Assembly: GCF_004210375.1 (NCBI RefSeq)
Contig: NC_134832.1
Span: forward strand, 148,797,592 to 148,861,591
Length of the DNA: 64,000 bases
Reading direction: 5' to 3'
Source of the DNA: Tachypleus tridentatus
Lineage: Eukaryota > Arthropoda > Merostomata > Xiphosura > Limulidae
Part shown: piece by piece, positions 1 to 15,400 of the stretch
How the letters are laid out: each line of letters opens with the position of its first letter
Numbering within the stretch: position 1 is the first letter of the stretch
Position numbers and translations under genes: made by a program
The notes under the pieces: model-generated
Database searches by the model: none
Told to the model about the DNA's origin: nothing
The model's input: the letters and a program-made list of their open reading frames with translations, nothing else

Positions 1-474
1 GAATTTAATTTGCAATGAAAATTTTATGGGTAAGTTTCCGTTTTGTTTTATCTCCTGGGACAGTGACCTCTAGCGACCCGCATAAAATTACCTTGTCATC
101 CTTAATGCTCTATACCTGAGTGTCCAATCCTTTACGCTAACTTATGATTTGAAAACTTCTCTTAGTTGCTAAATAATCAGTCATGATGAACTCGGTGAAA
201 AGAAATACGACAATCTTTATCAGAGCAGCGGATCTGAACAAATCTTCAGACATTAGCTTCAGGAAGAACATTATTAATAGGAAATAGAATTTAAAACTTC
301 GCATTTTATTCGTTACGCAGCACTATTGATATGTCAATATATATATATAAAAAAGATAAAATATAGTTTTTAAAATACCTTTCTGGTGACGAACAAACAA
401 AAAAATAGCTACAGTAGATTACAAAAGTAGTAATTTAATGATACTTTAGGTTAAACCCAAAGAATATTCAACCG
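1..474. other. unique AT-rich flank, no gene seen
   Basis: Non-repetitive AT-rich DNA to the left of the giant array. I see no coding exon, tRNA or transposon end in it. It includes a short AT dinucleotide run near 335-350. Confidence 0.6.
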
Positions 475-3400
475 TGAGAAGTACCAGACAGGGAGAGAGA
501 GAGAGAGATCTAGTTACAACCATTGGAGAGAAGCACCAGACACAGAGAGAGGGAGTTAGTTACAACCATTGGAGAGAAGCACCACACAAGAGAGAGACCT
601 AGTTACAACCATTGGAGAGAAGCACCAGATACACAGAGAGAGGGAGTTAGTTACAACCATTGGAGAGAAGTACCAGACACACAAGAGAGAGAGGGCTAGT
701 TACAACCATTGGAGAGAAGCACCAACACAGGAGAGAGGGAGTTAGTTACAACCATTGGAGAGAAGCACCAGACACACAGAGAGAGGGAGTTAGTTACAAC
801 CATTGGAGAGAAGCCAGACAGGGAGAGATAGAGATCTAGTTACAACCATTGGAGAGAAGCACCAGACACACACAGAGAGGGTGTTAGTTACAACCATTGG
901 AGAGAAGCACCAGACACACAGAGAGAGAGTTAGTTACAACCATTGGAGAGAAGCACCAGATACAGAGGGAGTTAGTTACAACCATTGGAGAGAAGCACCA
1001 CACACAGAGGGAGTTAGTTACAACCATTGGAGAGAAGCAGAGCTAGACACAGAGACACAGAGAGAGAGGAGTTAGTTACAACCATTGAGAGAAGCACCAG
1101 ACACACAAGAGAGAGCTAGTTACAACCATTGGAGAGAAGCACCAGACACAAGAGAGGTGTTAGTTACAACCATTGGAGAGAAGCACCAGACACACAGAGA
1201 GAGAGCTAGTTACAACCACTGGAGAAGCACCAGACACACAGAGAGAGGAGTTAGTTACAACCATTGAAGAAGAAACACCAAACACAGAGAAGGAGTTAGT
1301 TACAACCATTGGAGAGAAGCACCAGACACACAAGAGAGAGAGCTAGTTACAACCACTGGAGAGAAGCACTCAGACACACCAGAGAGAGGGAGTTAGTTAC
1401 AACCATTGAAGAGAAGTACCAGACACACAAGAGAGAGAGCTAGTTACAACCATTGAGAGAAGCACCAGACAGGGAGAGATAGAGAGATCTAGTTACAACC
1501 ACTGGAGAGAAGCACCAGACACACAGAGAGAGAGGAGTTAGTTACAACCATTGGAGAGAAGTACCAGACAGGGAGAGATAGAGAGATCTAGTTACAACCA
1601 TTGGAGAGAAGCACCAGACACACAGAGAGAGGGAGTTAGTTACAAACCATTGGAGACACCAGACACACAAGAGAGAGAGCTAGTTACAACCATTGGAGAG
1701 AAGCACCAGACACACAGAGAGAGAGCTAGTTACAACCATTGAGAGAAGCACCAGACACAGAGAGAGGGTGTTAGTTACAACCATTGGAGAGAAGCACCAG
1801 ACACACAGAGAGGGAGTTAGTTACAACCATTGGAGAGAATGCCAGACACACAGAGAGAGAGAGCTAGTTACAACCACTGGAGAGAAGCATCAGACACACA
1901 GAGAGGGAGTTAGTTACAACCATTGGAGAGAATTTCCAGACACACAAGAGAGAGAGCTAGTTACAACCACTGGAAAGAAGCATCAGACACCAGAGAGGGA
2001 GTTAGTTACAACCATTGGAGAGAAGTACCAGGCACACAGAGAGAGAGAGCTAGTTACAACCATTGGAGAGAAGCACCAGACACACACAGAGAGGGAGTTA
2101 GTTACAACCATTGAGAGAAGTACCAGACAGGGAGAGATAGAGAGATCTAGTTACAACCACTGGAGAGAAGCACCAGACACACAGAGAGGGAGTTAGTTAC
2201 AACCATTGGAGAGAAGTACCAGACAGAGAGAGAGAGAGATCTAGTTACAACCATTGAGAGAAGCACCAAACACACAGAGAGAGGGAGTTAGTTACAACCA
2301 TTGGAGAGAAGCACCAGACACACAGAGAGAAGGAGTTAGTTAAAACCATTGGAGAGAAACACCAGACACACAGAGAGAGGGAGTTAATTACAACCATTGG
2401 AGAGAAGTGCCAGACACACAAGAGAGAGAGCTAGTTACAACCACTGGAGAGAAGCATCAGACACACATAGAGAGGGAGTTAGTTACAACCATTGGAGAGA
2501 AGTACCAGACAGAGAGATAGAGAGATCTAGTTACAACCACTGGAGAGAAGCATCAGACACAGAGAGAGGGAGTTAGTTACAACCATTGGAGAGAAGCACT
2601 AGACACACAGAGAGGGAGTTAGTTACAACCATTGGAGAGAAGTGCCAGACAGGGAGAGATAGAGAGATCTAGTTACAACCATTAAAGAGAAGCACCAGAC
2701 ACACAAGAGAGAGAGCTAGTTACAACCATTGGAGAGAAGCACTAGACACAGAGAGGGTGTTAGTTACAACCATTGGAGAGAAGCACCAGACACACAAGAG
2801 AGAGAGCTACTTACAACCATTGGAGAGAAGCACCAGAAACAGAGAGGGAGATAGTTACAACCATTGAGAGAAGAAGCAACAGACACACAAGAGAGAGGAG
2901 TTAGTTACAACCATTGGAGAGAAATGCCAGACACAAGAGAGAGAGAGCTACTTACAACCACTGGAGAGAAGCATCAGACACACAGAGAGGGAGTTAGTTA
3001 CAACCATTGGAGAGAATTTCCAGACACACATTGAAGAGAGAGAGAGCTAGTTACAACCACTGGAGAGAAGCATCAGACACACAGAGAGAGGGAGTTAGTT
3101 ACAACCATTGGAGAGAAGTACCAGGCACACAAGAGAGAGAGCTAGTTACAACCATTGGAGAGAAGCACCAGACACACACAGAGAGGGAGTTAGTTACAAC
3201 CATTGGAGAGAAGTACCAGACAGGGAGAGATAGAGAGATCTAGTTACAACCACTGGAGAGAAGCACCAGACACACAGAGAGAGGGAGTTAGTTACAACCA
3301 TTGGAGAGAAGTACCAGACAGGGAGAGATAGAGAGATCTAGTTACAACCATTGGAGAGAAGCACCAAACACACAGAGAGAGGGAGTTAGTTACAACCATT

Positions 3401-6400
3401 GGAGAGAAGCACCAGACACACAGAGAGAGGGAGTTAGTTAAAACCATGGGAGAGAAACACCAGACACACAGAGAGAGAGAGAGAGTTAATTACAACCATT
3501 GGAGAGAAGTGCCAGACACACAAGAGAGAGAGCTAGTTACAACCACTGGAGAGAAGCATCAGACACACAGAGAGAGGGAGTTAGTTACAACCATTGGAGA
3601 GAAGTACCAGACAGAGAGAGAGAGAGATCTAGTTACAACCACTGGAGAGAAGCATCAGACACACAGAGAGAGGGAGTTAGTTACAACCATTGGAGAGAAG
3701 TACCAGACAGGAGAGAGAGAGAGATCTAGTTACAACCACTGGAGAGAATCATCAGACACACAGAGAGAGGGAGTTAGTTACAACCATTGGAGAGAAGTAC
3801 CAGACAGGGAGAGATAGAGAGATCTAGTTACAACCACTGGAGAGAAGCATCAGACACACAGAGAGAGGGAGTTAGTTACAACCATTGGAGAGAAGTACCA
3901 GACAGGGAGAGATAGAGAGATCTAGTTACAACCACTGGAGAGAAGCACCAGACACACAGAGAGAGGGAGTTAGTTACAACCATTGGAGAGAAGCACTAGA
4001 CACACAGAGAGAGGGAGTTAGTTACAACCATTGGAGAGAAGTGCCAGACACACAAGAGAGAGAGCAAGTTACAACCACTGAGAGAAGCACCAGACACACA
4101 GAGAGAGGAGTTAGTTACAACCATTGAGAGAAACACCAAACACAGAGAAGGAGTTAGTTACAACCATTGAAGAGAAGCACCAGACACACAAGAGAGAGAG
4201 CTAGTTACAACCACTGGAGAGAAGCATCAGACACACCGTGAGAGGGAGTTAGTTACAACCATTGGAGAGAAGTACCAGGTACACAAGAGAGAGAGCTAGT
4301 TACAACCATTGGAGAGAAGCACCAGACACACAGAGAGAGGGAGTTAGTTACAACCATTGGAGAGAAGTACCAGACAGGGAGAGATAGAGAGATCTAGTTA
4401 CAACCATTGGAGAGAAGCACCAGACACACAAGAGAGAGAGCTAGTTACAACCATTGGAGAGAAGCACTAGACACAGAGAGGGTGTTAGTTACAACCATTG
4501 GAGAGAAGCACCAGACACACAAGAGAGAGAGCTAGTTACAACCATTGGAGAGAAGCACCAGAAACAGAGAGGGTGATAGTTACAACCATTGGAGAGAAGC
4601 ACCAGACACACAAGAGAGGGAGTTAATTACAACCATTGGAGAGAAGCATCAGACACACAGAGAGAGGGAGTTAGTTACAACCATTGGAGAGAATTTCCAG
4701 ACACACATGAGAGAGAGCTAGTTACAACCACTGGAAAGAAGCATCAGACACACCGAGAGAGGGAGTTAGTTACAACCATTGGAGAGAAGTACCAGGCACA
4801 CAAGAGAGAGAGCTAGTTACAACCATTGGAGAGAAGCACCAGACACACACAGAGAGGGAGTTAGTTACAACCATTGGAGAGAAGTACCAGACAGGGAGAG
4901 ATAGAGAGATCTAGTTACAACCACTGGAGAGAAGCACCAGACACACAGAGAGAGGGAGTTAGTTACAACCATTGGAGAGAAGTACCAGACAGGGAGAGAT
5001 AGAGAGATCTAGTTACAACCATTGGAGAGAAGCACCAAACACACAGAGAGAGGGAGTTAGTTACAACCATTGGAGAGAAGCACCAGACACACAGAGAGAA
5101 GGAGTTAGTTAAAACCATGGGAGAGAAACACCAGACACACAGAGAGAGGGAGTTAATTACAACCATTGGAGAGAAGTACCAGACAGGGAGAGATAGAGAG
5201 ATCTAGTTACAACCACTGGAGAGAAGCATCAGACACACAGAGAGAGGGAGTTAGTTACAACCATTGGAGAGAAGTACCAGACAGGGAGAGATAGAGAGAT
5301 CTAGTTACAACCACTGGAGAGAAGCACCAGACACACAGAGAGAGAGTTAGTTACAACCATTGGAGAGAAGCACCAGACACACAGAGAGAGGGAGTTAGTT
5401 ACAACCATTGGAGAGAAGTGCCAGACACACAAGAGAGAGAGCAAGTTACAACCACTGGAGAGAAGCACCAGACACACAGAGAGAGGGAGTTAGTTACAAC
5501 CATTGAAGAGAAACACCACCACACAGAGAAGGAGTTAGTTACAACCATTGAAGAGAAGCACCAGACACACAAGAGAGAGAGCTAGTTACAACCACTGGAG
5601 AGAAGCATCAGACACACCGAGAGAGGGAGTTAGTTACAACCATTGGAGAGAAGTACCAGACACACAAGAGAGAGAGCTAGTTACAACCATTGGAGAGAAG
5701 CACCAGACACACACAGAGAGGGAGTTAGTTACAACCATTGGAGAGAAGTACCAGACAGGGAGAGAGAGAGAGATCTAGTTACAACCACTGGAGAGAAGCA
5801 CCAGACACACAGAGAGAGGGAGTTAGTTACAACCATTGGAGAGAAGCACTAGACACACAGAGAGAGGGAGTTAGTTACAACCATTGGAGAGAAGTGCCAG
5901 ACAGGGAGAGATAGAGAGATCTAGTTACAACCATTGGAGAGAAGCACCAGACACACAAGAGAGAGAGCTAGTTACAACCATTGGAGAGAAGCACCAGACA
6001 CAGAGAGGGTGTTAGTTACAACCATTGGAGAGAAGCACCAGACACACAAGAGAGAGAGCTACTTACAACCATTGGAGAGAAGCACCAGAAACAGAGAGGG
6101 TGATAGTTACAACCATTGGAGAGAAGCACCAGACACACAAGAGAGGGAGTTAATTACAACCATTGGAGAGAAATGCCAGACACACAAGAGAGAGAGCTAC
6201 TTACAACCACTGGAGAGAAGCATCAGACACACAGAGAGAGGGAGTTAGTTACAACCATTGGAGAGAATTTCCAGACACACATGAGAGAGAGCTAGTTACA
6301 ACCACTGGAAAGAAGCATCAGACACACCGAGAGAGGGAGTTAGTTACAACCATTGGAGAGAAGTACCAGGCACACAAGAGAGAGAGCTAGTTACAACCAT

Positions 6401-9400
6401 TGGAGAGAAGCACCAGACACACACAGAGAGGGAGTTAGTTACAACCATTGGAGAGAAGTACCAGACAGGGAGAGATAGAGAGATCTAGTTACAACCACTG
6501 GAGAGAAGCACCAGACACACAGAGAGAGGGAGTTAGTTACAACCATTGGAGAGAAGTACCAGACAGGGAGAGATAGAGAGATCTAGTTACAACCATTGGA
6601 GAGAAGCACCAAACACACAGAGAGAGGGAGTTAGTTACAACCATTGGAGAGAAGCACCAGACACACAGAGAGAAGGAGTTAGTTAAAACCATTGGAGAGA
6701 AACACCAGACACACAGAGAGAGGGAGTTAATTACAACCATTGGAGAGAAGTGCCAGACACACAGAGAGAGAGCTAGTTACAACCACTGGAGAGAAGCATC
6801 AGACACAGAGAGAGGGAGTTAGTTACAACCATTGGAGAGAAGTACCAGACAGAGAGAGAGAGATCTAGTTACAACCATTGGAGAGAAGCATCAGACACAC
6901 AGAGAGAGGGAGTTAGTTACAACCATTGGAGAGAAGTACCAGACAGGGAGAGATAGAGATCTAGTTACAACCACTGGAGAGAATCATCAGACACACAGAG
7001 AGAGAGGGAGTTAGTTACAACCATTGGAGAGAAGTACCAGACAGGGAGAGATAGAGAGATCTAGTTACAACCACTGGAGAGAAGCATCAGACACACAGAG
7101 AGAGGGAGTTAGTTACAACCATTGGAGAGAAGTACCAGACAGGGAGAGATAGAGAGATCTAGTTACAACCACTGGAGAGAAGCACCAGACACACAGAGAG
7201 AGGGAGTTAGTTACAACCATTGAGAGAAGCACTAGACACACAGAGAGAGGGAGTTAGTTACAACCATTGGAGAGAAGCACCAGACACACAAGAGAGAGAG
7301 CAAGTTACAACCACTGGAGAGAAGTACCAGACACACAGAGAGAGGGAGTTAGTTACAACCATTGAAGAGAAACACCAATTACAAGAGAAGGAGTTAGTTA
7401 CAACCATTGAAGAGAAGCACCAGACACAGAGAGAGAGAGCTAGTTACAACCACTGGAGAGAAGCATCAGACACACCGAGAGAGGGAGTTAGTTACAACCA
7501 TTGGAGAGAAGTACCAGACACACAAGAGAGAGAGCTAGTTACAACCATTGGAGAGAAGCACCAGACACACAGAGAGAGGGAGTTAGTTACAACCATTGGA
7601 GAGAAGTACCAGACACACAAGAGAGGGAGTTAGTTACAACCATTGGAGAGAAGTGCCAGACAGGGAGAGATAGAGAGATCTAGTTACAACCATTAAAGAG
7701 AAGCACCAGACACACAGAGAGAGAGCTAGTTACAACCATTGGAGAGAAGCACCAGACACAGAGAGAGGGAGTTAGTTACAACCATTGGAGAGAAGCACCA
7801 GACACACAAGAGAGAGAGCTAGTTACAACCATTGGAGAAGCACCAGAAACAGAGGGTGATAGTTACAACCATTGGAGAGAAGCACCAGACACACAGAGAG
7901 GGAGTTAATTACAACCATTGGAGAGAAATGCCAGACACACAGAGAGAGAGAGCTAGTTACAACCACTGGAGAGAAGCATCAGACACACAGAGAGGGAGTT
8001 AGTTACAACCATTGGAGAGAATTTCCAGACACACAGAGAGAGAGCTAGTTACAACCACTGGAGAGAAGCATCAGACACACCAGAGAGGGAGTTAGTTACA
8101 ACCATTGGAGAGAAGTACCAGGCACACAAGAGAGAGAGCTAGTTACAACCATTGGAGAGAAGCACCAGACACACACAGAGAGGGAGTTAGTTACAACCAT
8201 TGGAGAGAAGTACCAGACAGGGAGAGATAGAGATCTAGTTACAACCACTGAGAGAAGCACCAGACACACAGAGAGAGGGAGTTAGTTACAACCATTGGAG
8301 AGAAGTACCAGACAGGGAGAGATAGAGAGATCTAGTTACAACCATTGGAGAGAAGCACCAAACACACAGAGAGAGGGAGTTAGTTACAACCATTGGAGAG
8401 AAGCACCAGACACACAGAGAGAAGGAGTTAGTTAAAACCATGGGAGAGAAACACCAGACACACAGAGAGAGGGAGTTAATTACAACCATTGGAGAGAAGT
8501 GCCAGACACACAAGAGAGAGAGCTAGTTACAACCACTGGAGAGAAGCATCAGACACACAGAGAGAGGGAGTTAGTTACAACCATTGGAGAGAAGTACCAG
8601 ACAGAGAGAGATAGAGAGATCTAGTTACAACCATTGGAGAGAAGCATCAGACACACAGAGAGAGGGAGTTAGTTACAACCATTGGAGAGAAGTACCAGAC
8701 AGGAGAGAGATAGAGATCTAGTTACAACCACTGGAGAGAATCATCAGACACACAGAGAGAGGGAGTTAGTTACAACCATTGGAGAGAAGTACCAGACAGG
8801 GAGAGATAGAGAGATCTAGTTACAACCACTGGAGAGAAGCATCAGACACACAGAGAGAGGGAGTTAGTTACAACCATTGGAGAGAAGTACCAGACAGGGA
8901 GAGATAGAGAGATCTAGTTACAACCACTGGAGAGAAGCACCAGACACACAGAGAGAGGGAGTTAGTTACAACCATTGGAGAGAAGCACCAGACACACAGA
9001 GAGAGGGAGTTAGTTACAACCATTGGAGAGAAGTGCCAGACACACAAGAGAGAGAGCAAGTTACAACCACTGGAGAGAAGCACCAGACACACAGAGAGAG
9101 GGAGTTAGTTACAACCATTGAAGAGAAACACCAGACACAGAGAAGGAGTTAGTTACAACCATTGAGAGAAGCACCAGACACACAGAGAGAGAGCTAGTTA
9201 CAACCACTGGAGAGAAGCATCAGACACACAGAGAGGGAGTTAGTTACAACCATTGGAGAGAAGTACCAGGTACACAAGAGAGAGAGCTAGTTACAACCAT
9301 TGGAGAGAAGCACCAGACACACACAGAGAGGGAGTTAGTTACAACCATTGGAGAGAAGTACCAGACAGGGAGAGATAGAGAGATCTAGTTACAACCATTG

Positions 9401-12400
9401 GAGAGAAGCACCAGACACACAAGAGAGAGAGCTAGTTACAACCATTGGAGAGAAGCACCAGACACAGAGAGGGTGTTAGTTACAACCATTGGAGAGAAGC
9501 ACCAGACACACAAGAGAGAGAGCTAGTTACAACCACTGGAGAGAAGCACCAGACACACAGAGAGAGGGAGTTAGTTACAACCATTGGAAAAAGCACCAGA
9601 CACACAGAGAGAGGGAGTTAATTACAACCATTGGAGAGAAGTGCCAGACACACAAGAGAGAGAGCTAGTTACAACCACTGGAGAGAAGCATCAGACACAC
9701 AGAGAGAGGGAGTTAGTTACAACCATTGGAGAGAAGTGCCAGACACACAAGAGAGAGAGGTAATTACAACCACTGGAAAGAAGCATCAGACACAACGAGA
9801 GAGGGAGTTAGTTACAACCATTGGAGAGAAGTACCAGGCACACAAGAGAGAGAGCTAATTACAACCATTGGAGAGAAGCACCAGACACACACAGAGAGGG
9901 AGTTAGTTACAACCATTGGAGAGAAGTACCAGACAGGGAGAGATAGAGAGATCTAATTACAACCATTGGAGAGAAACACCACACACACAGAGAGGGAGTT
10001 AGTTACAACCATTGGAGAGAAGCACCAGACACACAGAGAGAGGGAGTTAGTTAAAACCATTGGAGAGAAACACCAGACACAAAGAGAGAGGGAGTTAATT
10101 ACAACCATTGGAGAGAAGTGCCAGACACACAAGAGAGAGAGCTAGTTACAACCACTGGAGAGAAGCATCAGACACAGAGAGAGAGGGAGTTAGTTACAAC
10201 CATTGGAGAGAAGTACCAGACAGGGAGAGATAGAGAGATCTAGTTACAACCACTGGAGAGAAGCACCAGACACAGAGAGGGTGTTAGTTACAACCATTGG
10301 AAAGAAGCACCAGACACACAAGAGAGAGAGCTAGTTACAACCACTGGAGAGAAGCACCAGACACACAGAGAGAGGGAGTTAGTTACAACCATTGGAGAGA
10401 AGCACTAGACACACAGAGAGAGGGAGTTAGTTACAACCATTGAAGAGAAGTGCCAGACACACAAGAGAGAGAGCTAGTTACAACCACTGGAGAGAAGCAT
10501 CAGACACACAGAGAGAGGGAGTTAGTTACAACCATTGGAGAGAACTGCCAGACACCCAAGAGAGGGAGTTAGTTACAACTATTGGAGAGAAGTGCCAGAC
10601 ACCCAAGAGAGGGAGTTAGTTACAACCATTGGAAAGAAGTACCAGACACACAAGAGAGAGAGCTAATTACAACCATTGGAGAGAAGCACCAGACACACAG
10701 AGAGAGGGAGTTAGTTACAACCATTGGAGAGAAGTACCAGACACACAGAGAGAGAGAGCTAGTTACAACCATTGGAGAGAAGCACCAGACACACAGAGAG
10801 AGGGAGTTAGTTACAACCATTGGAGAGAAGCACCAGACACACAGAGAGAGGGAGTTAGTTACAACCATTGGAGAGAAGTGCCAGACACACAAGAGAGAGA
10901 GCTAGTTACAACCACTGGAGAGAAGCACCAGACACACAGAGAGAGGGAGTTAGTTACAACCATTGAAGAGAAACACCAATTACAGAGAGGGAGTTAGTTA
11001 AAACCATTGGAGAGAAGTACCAGGTACACAAGAGAGAGAGCTAGTTACAACCATTGGAGAGAAGCACCAGACAGGGAGAGGTAGAGAGAGCTAGTTACAA
11101 CCACTGGAGAGAAGCACCAGACACACAGAGAGAGGGAGTTAGTTACAACCATTGGAGAAAAGCACCAGACACACAGAGAGAGGGAGTTAATTACAACCAT
11201 TGGAGAGAAGTGCCAGACACACAAGAGAGAGAGCTAGTTACAACCACTAAAGAGAAGCATCAGACACACCGAGAGAGGGAGTTAGTTACAACCATTGGAG
11301 AGAAGTACCAGACACACAAGAGAGAGAGCTAGTTACAACCACTGGAGAGAAGCATCAGACACACAGAGAGAGGGAGTTAGTTACAACCATTGGAGAGAAG
11401 TACCAGACAGGGAGAGATAGAGATATCTAGTTACAACCACTGGAGAGAAGCACCAGACACAGAGAGGGTGTTAGTTACAACCATTGGAAAGAAGCACCAG
11501 ACACACAAGAGAGAGAGCAAGTTACAACCACTGGAGAGAAGCACCAGACACACAGAGAAAGGGAGTTAGTTACAACCATTGGAGAGAAGCACTAGACACA
11601 CAAGAGAGAGAGTTAGTTACAACCACTGGAGAGAAGCACCAGACACACAGAGAGAGGGAGTTAGTTACAACCATTGGAGAAAAGCACCAGACACACAGAG
11701 AGAGGGAGTTAATTACAACCATTGGAGAGAAGTGCCAGACACACAAGAGAGAGAGCTAGTTACAACCACTGGAGAGAAGCATCAGACACACCGAGAGAGG
11801 GAGTTAGTTACAACCATTGGAGAGAAGTACCAGGCACACAAGAGAGAGAGCTAGTTACAACCACTGGAGAGAAGCATCAGACACACAGAGAGAGGGAGTT
11901 AGTTACAACCATTGGAGAGAAGTACCAGACAGGGAGAGATAGAGAGATCTAGTTACAACCACTGGAAGAGAAGCACCAGACACAGAGAGGGTGTTAGTTA
12001 CAACCATTGGAAAGAAGCACCAGACACACAAGAGAGAGAGCAAGTTACAACCACTGGAGAGAAGCACCAGACACACAGAGAAAGGGAGTTAGTTACAACC
12101 ATTGGAGAGAAGCACTAGACACACAGAGAGAGGGAGTTAGTTACAACCATTGAAGAGAAGTGCCAGACACACAAGAGAGAGAGCTAGTTACAACCACTGG
12201 AGAGAAGCATCAGACACACAGAGAGAGGGAGTTAGTTACAACCATTGGAGAGAAGTGCCAGACACCCAAGAGAGGGAGTTAGTTACAACCATTGGAGAGA
12301 AGTGCCAGACACCCAAGAGAGGAAGTTAGTTACAACCATTGGAAAGAAGTACCAGACACACAAGAGAGAGAGCTAATTACAACCATTGGAGAGAAGCACC

Positions 12401-15400
12401 AGACACACAGAGAGAGGGAGTTAGTTACAACCATTGGAGAGAAGTACCAGACACACAGAGAGAGAGAGCTAGTTACAACCATTGGAGAGAAGCACCAGAC
12501 ACACAGAGAGAGGGAGTTAGTTACAACCATTGGAGAGAAGCACCAGACACACAGAGAGAGGGAGTTAGTTACAACCATTGGAGAGAAGTACCAGACAGGG
12601 AGAGATAGAGATATCTAGTTACAACCATTGGAGAGAATCACCAGACACACAGAGAGAGGGAGTTAGTTAAAACCATTGGAGAGAAACACCAGACACACAA
12701 GAGAGAGAGCTAGTTACAACCATTGGAGAGAAGCACCAGACACACAGAGAGAGAGGGAGTTAGTTAAAACCATTGGAGAGAAACACCAGACACACAAGAG
12801 AGAAAGCTAGTTACAACCATTGGAGAGAAGCACCAGACACACAGAGAGAGGGAGTTAGTTACAACCATTGGAGAGAAGTACCAGACACAGAAGAGAGAGA
12901 GCTAGTTACAACCATTGGAGAGAAGCATCAGATACACAGAGAGTGGGAGTTAGTTACAACCATTGGAGAGAAGTTCCAGACACACAAGAGACAGAGCTAG
13001 TTACAACCACTGGAAAGAAGCATCAGACACACCGAGAGAGGGAGTTAGTTACAACCATTGGAGAGAAGTATCAGGCACACAAGAGAGAGAGCTAGTTACA
13101 ACCATTGGAGAGAAGCACCAGACACACACAGAGGGAGTTAGTTACAACCATTGGAGAGGAGTACCAGACAGGGAGAGATAGAGAGATCTAGTTACAACCA
13201 CTGGAGAGAAGCACCAGACACACAGAGAGAGGGAGTTAGTTACAACCATTGGAGAGAAGTACCAGACAGGGAGAGATAGAGAGATCTAGTTACAACCATT
13301 GGAGAGAAGCACCAAACACACAGAGAGAGGGAGTTAGTTACAACCATTGGAGAGAAGCACCAGACACACAGATAGAGGGAGTTAGTTAAAACCATTGGAG
13401 AGAAACACCAGACACACAGATAGAGGGAGTTAATTACAACCATTGGAGAGAAGTGCCAGACACACAAGAGAAAGAGCTAGTTACAACCACTGGAGAGAAG
13501 CATCAGACACACAGAGAGAGGGAGTTAGTTACAACCATTGGAGAGAAGTACCAGACAGGGAGAGAGAGAGAGATCTAGTTACAACCACTGGAGAGAAGCA
13601 TCAGACACACAGAGAGAGGGAGTTAGTTACAACCATTGGAGAGAAGTACCAGACAGGAGAGAGAGAGAGATCTAGTTACAACCACTGGAGAGAAGCACCA
13701 GACACACAGAGAGAGGGAGTTAGTTACAACCATTGGAGAGAAGCACCAGACAGACAGAGAGAGAGAGAGATCTAGTTACAACCATTGGAGAGAAGCACCA
13801 AACACACAGAGAGAGGGAGTTAGTTACAACCATTGGAGAGAAGCACCAGACACACAGAGAGAGGGAGTTAGTTAAAACCATTGGAGAGAAACAGCAGACA
13901 CACAGAGAGAGGGAGTTAATTACAACCATTGGAGAGAAGTGCCAGACACACAAGAGAAAGAGCTAGTTACAACCACTGGAGAGAAGCATCAGACACACAG
14001 AGAGAGGGAGTTAGTTACAACCATTGGAGAGAAGTACCAGACAGGGAGAGAGAGAGAGATCTAGTTACAACCACTGGAGAGAAGCATCAGACACACAGAG
14101 AGAGGGAGTTAGTTACAACCATTGGAGAGAAGTACCAGACAGGGAGAGATAGAGAGATCTAGTTACAACCACTGGAGAGAAGCATCAGACACACAGAGAG
14201 AGGGAGTTAGTTACAACCATTGGAGAGAAGTACCAGACAGGGAGAGATAGAGAGATATAGTTACAACCACTGGAGAGAAGCATCAGACACACAGAGAGAG
14301 GGAGTTAGTTACAACCATTGGAGAGAAGTACCAGACAGCGAGAGATAGAGAGATCTAGTTACAACCACTGGAGAGAAGCATCAGACACACAGAGAGAGGG
14401 AGTTAGTTACAACCATTGGAGAGAAGCACCAGACAGGAGAGAGAGAGAGAGATCTAGTTACAACCACTGGAGAGAAGCATCAGACACACAGAGAGAGGGA
14501 GTTAGTTACAACCATTGGAGAAAAGTACCAGACAGGGAGAGATAGAGAGATCTAGTTACAACCACTGGAGAGAAGCACCAGACACAGAGAGGGTGATAGT
14601 TACAACCATTGGAAAGAAGCACCAGACACACAAGAGAGAGAGCTAGTTACAACCACTGGAGAGAAGCACCAGACACACAGAGAGAGGGAGTTAGTTACAA
14701 CCATTGGAGAGAAGTTCCAGACAAGGAGAGATAGAGATATCTAGTTACAACCATTGGAGAGAATCACCAGACACACAGAGAGAGGGAGTTAGTTAAAACC
14801 ATTGGAGAGAAACACCAGACACACAAGAGAGAGAGCTAGTTACAACCATTGGAGAGAAGCACCAGACACACAGGAGAGAGGGAGTTAGTTAAAACCATTG
14901 GAGAGAAACACCAGACACACAAGAGAGAGAGCTAGTTACAACCATTGGAGAGAAGCACCAGACACACAGAGAGAGGGAGTTAGTTACAACCATTGAAGAG
15001 AAACACCAATTACAGAGAGGGAGTTAGTTACAACCATTGGAGAGAAGCACCAGACACACAAGAGAGAGAGCTAGTTACAACCACTGGAGAGAAGCATCAG
15101 ACACACCGAGAGAGGGAGTTAGTTACAACCATTGGAGAGAAGTACCAGGTACACAAGAGAGAGAGCTAGTTACAACCATTGGAGAGAAGTACCAGACACA
15201 CAAGAGAGAGAGCAAGTTACAACCACTGGAGAGAAGTACCAGACACACACAGAGAGGGAGTTAGTTACAACCATTGGAGAGAAGTACCAGACAGGGAGAG
15301 ATAGAGAGATCTAGTTACAACCACTGGAGAGAAGCATCAGACACACAGAGAGAGAGAGTTAGTTACAACCATTGGAGAGAAGTACCAGACAGTGAGAGAT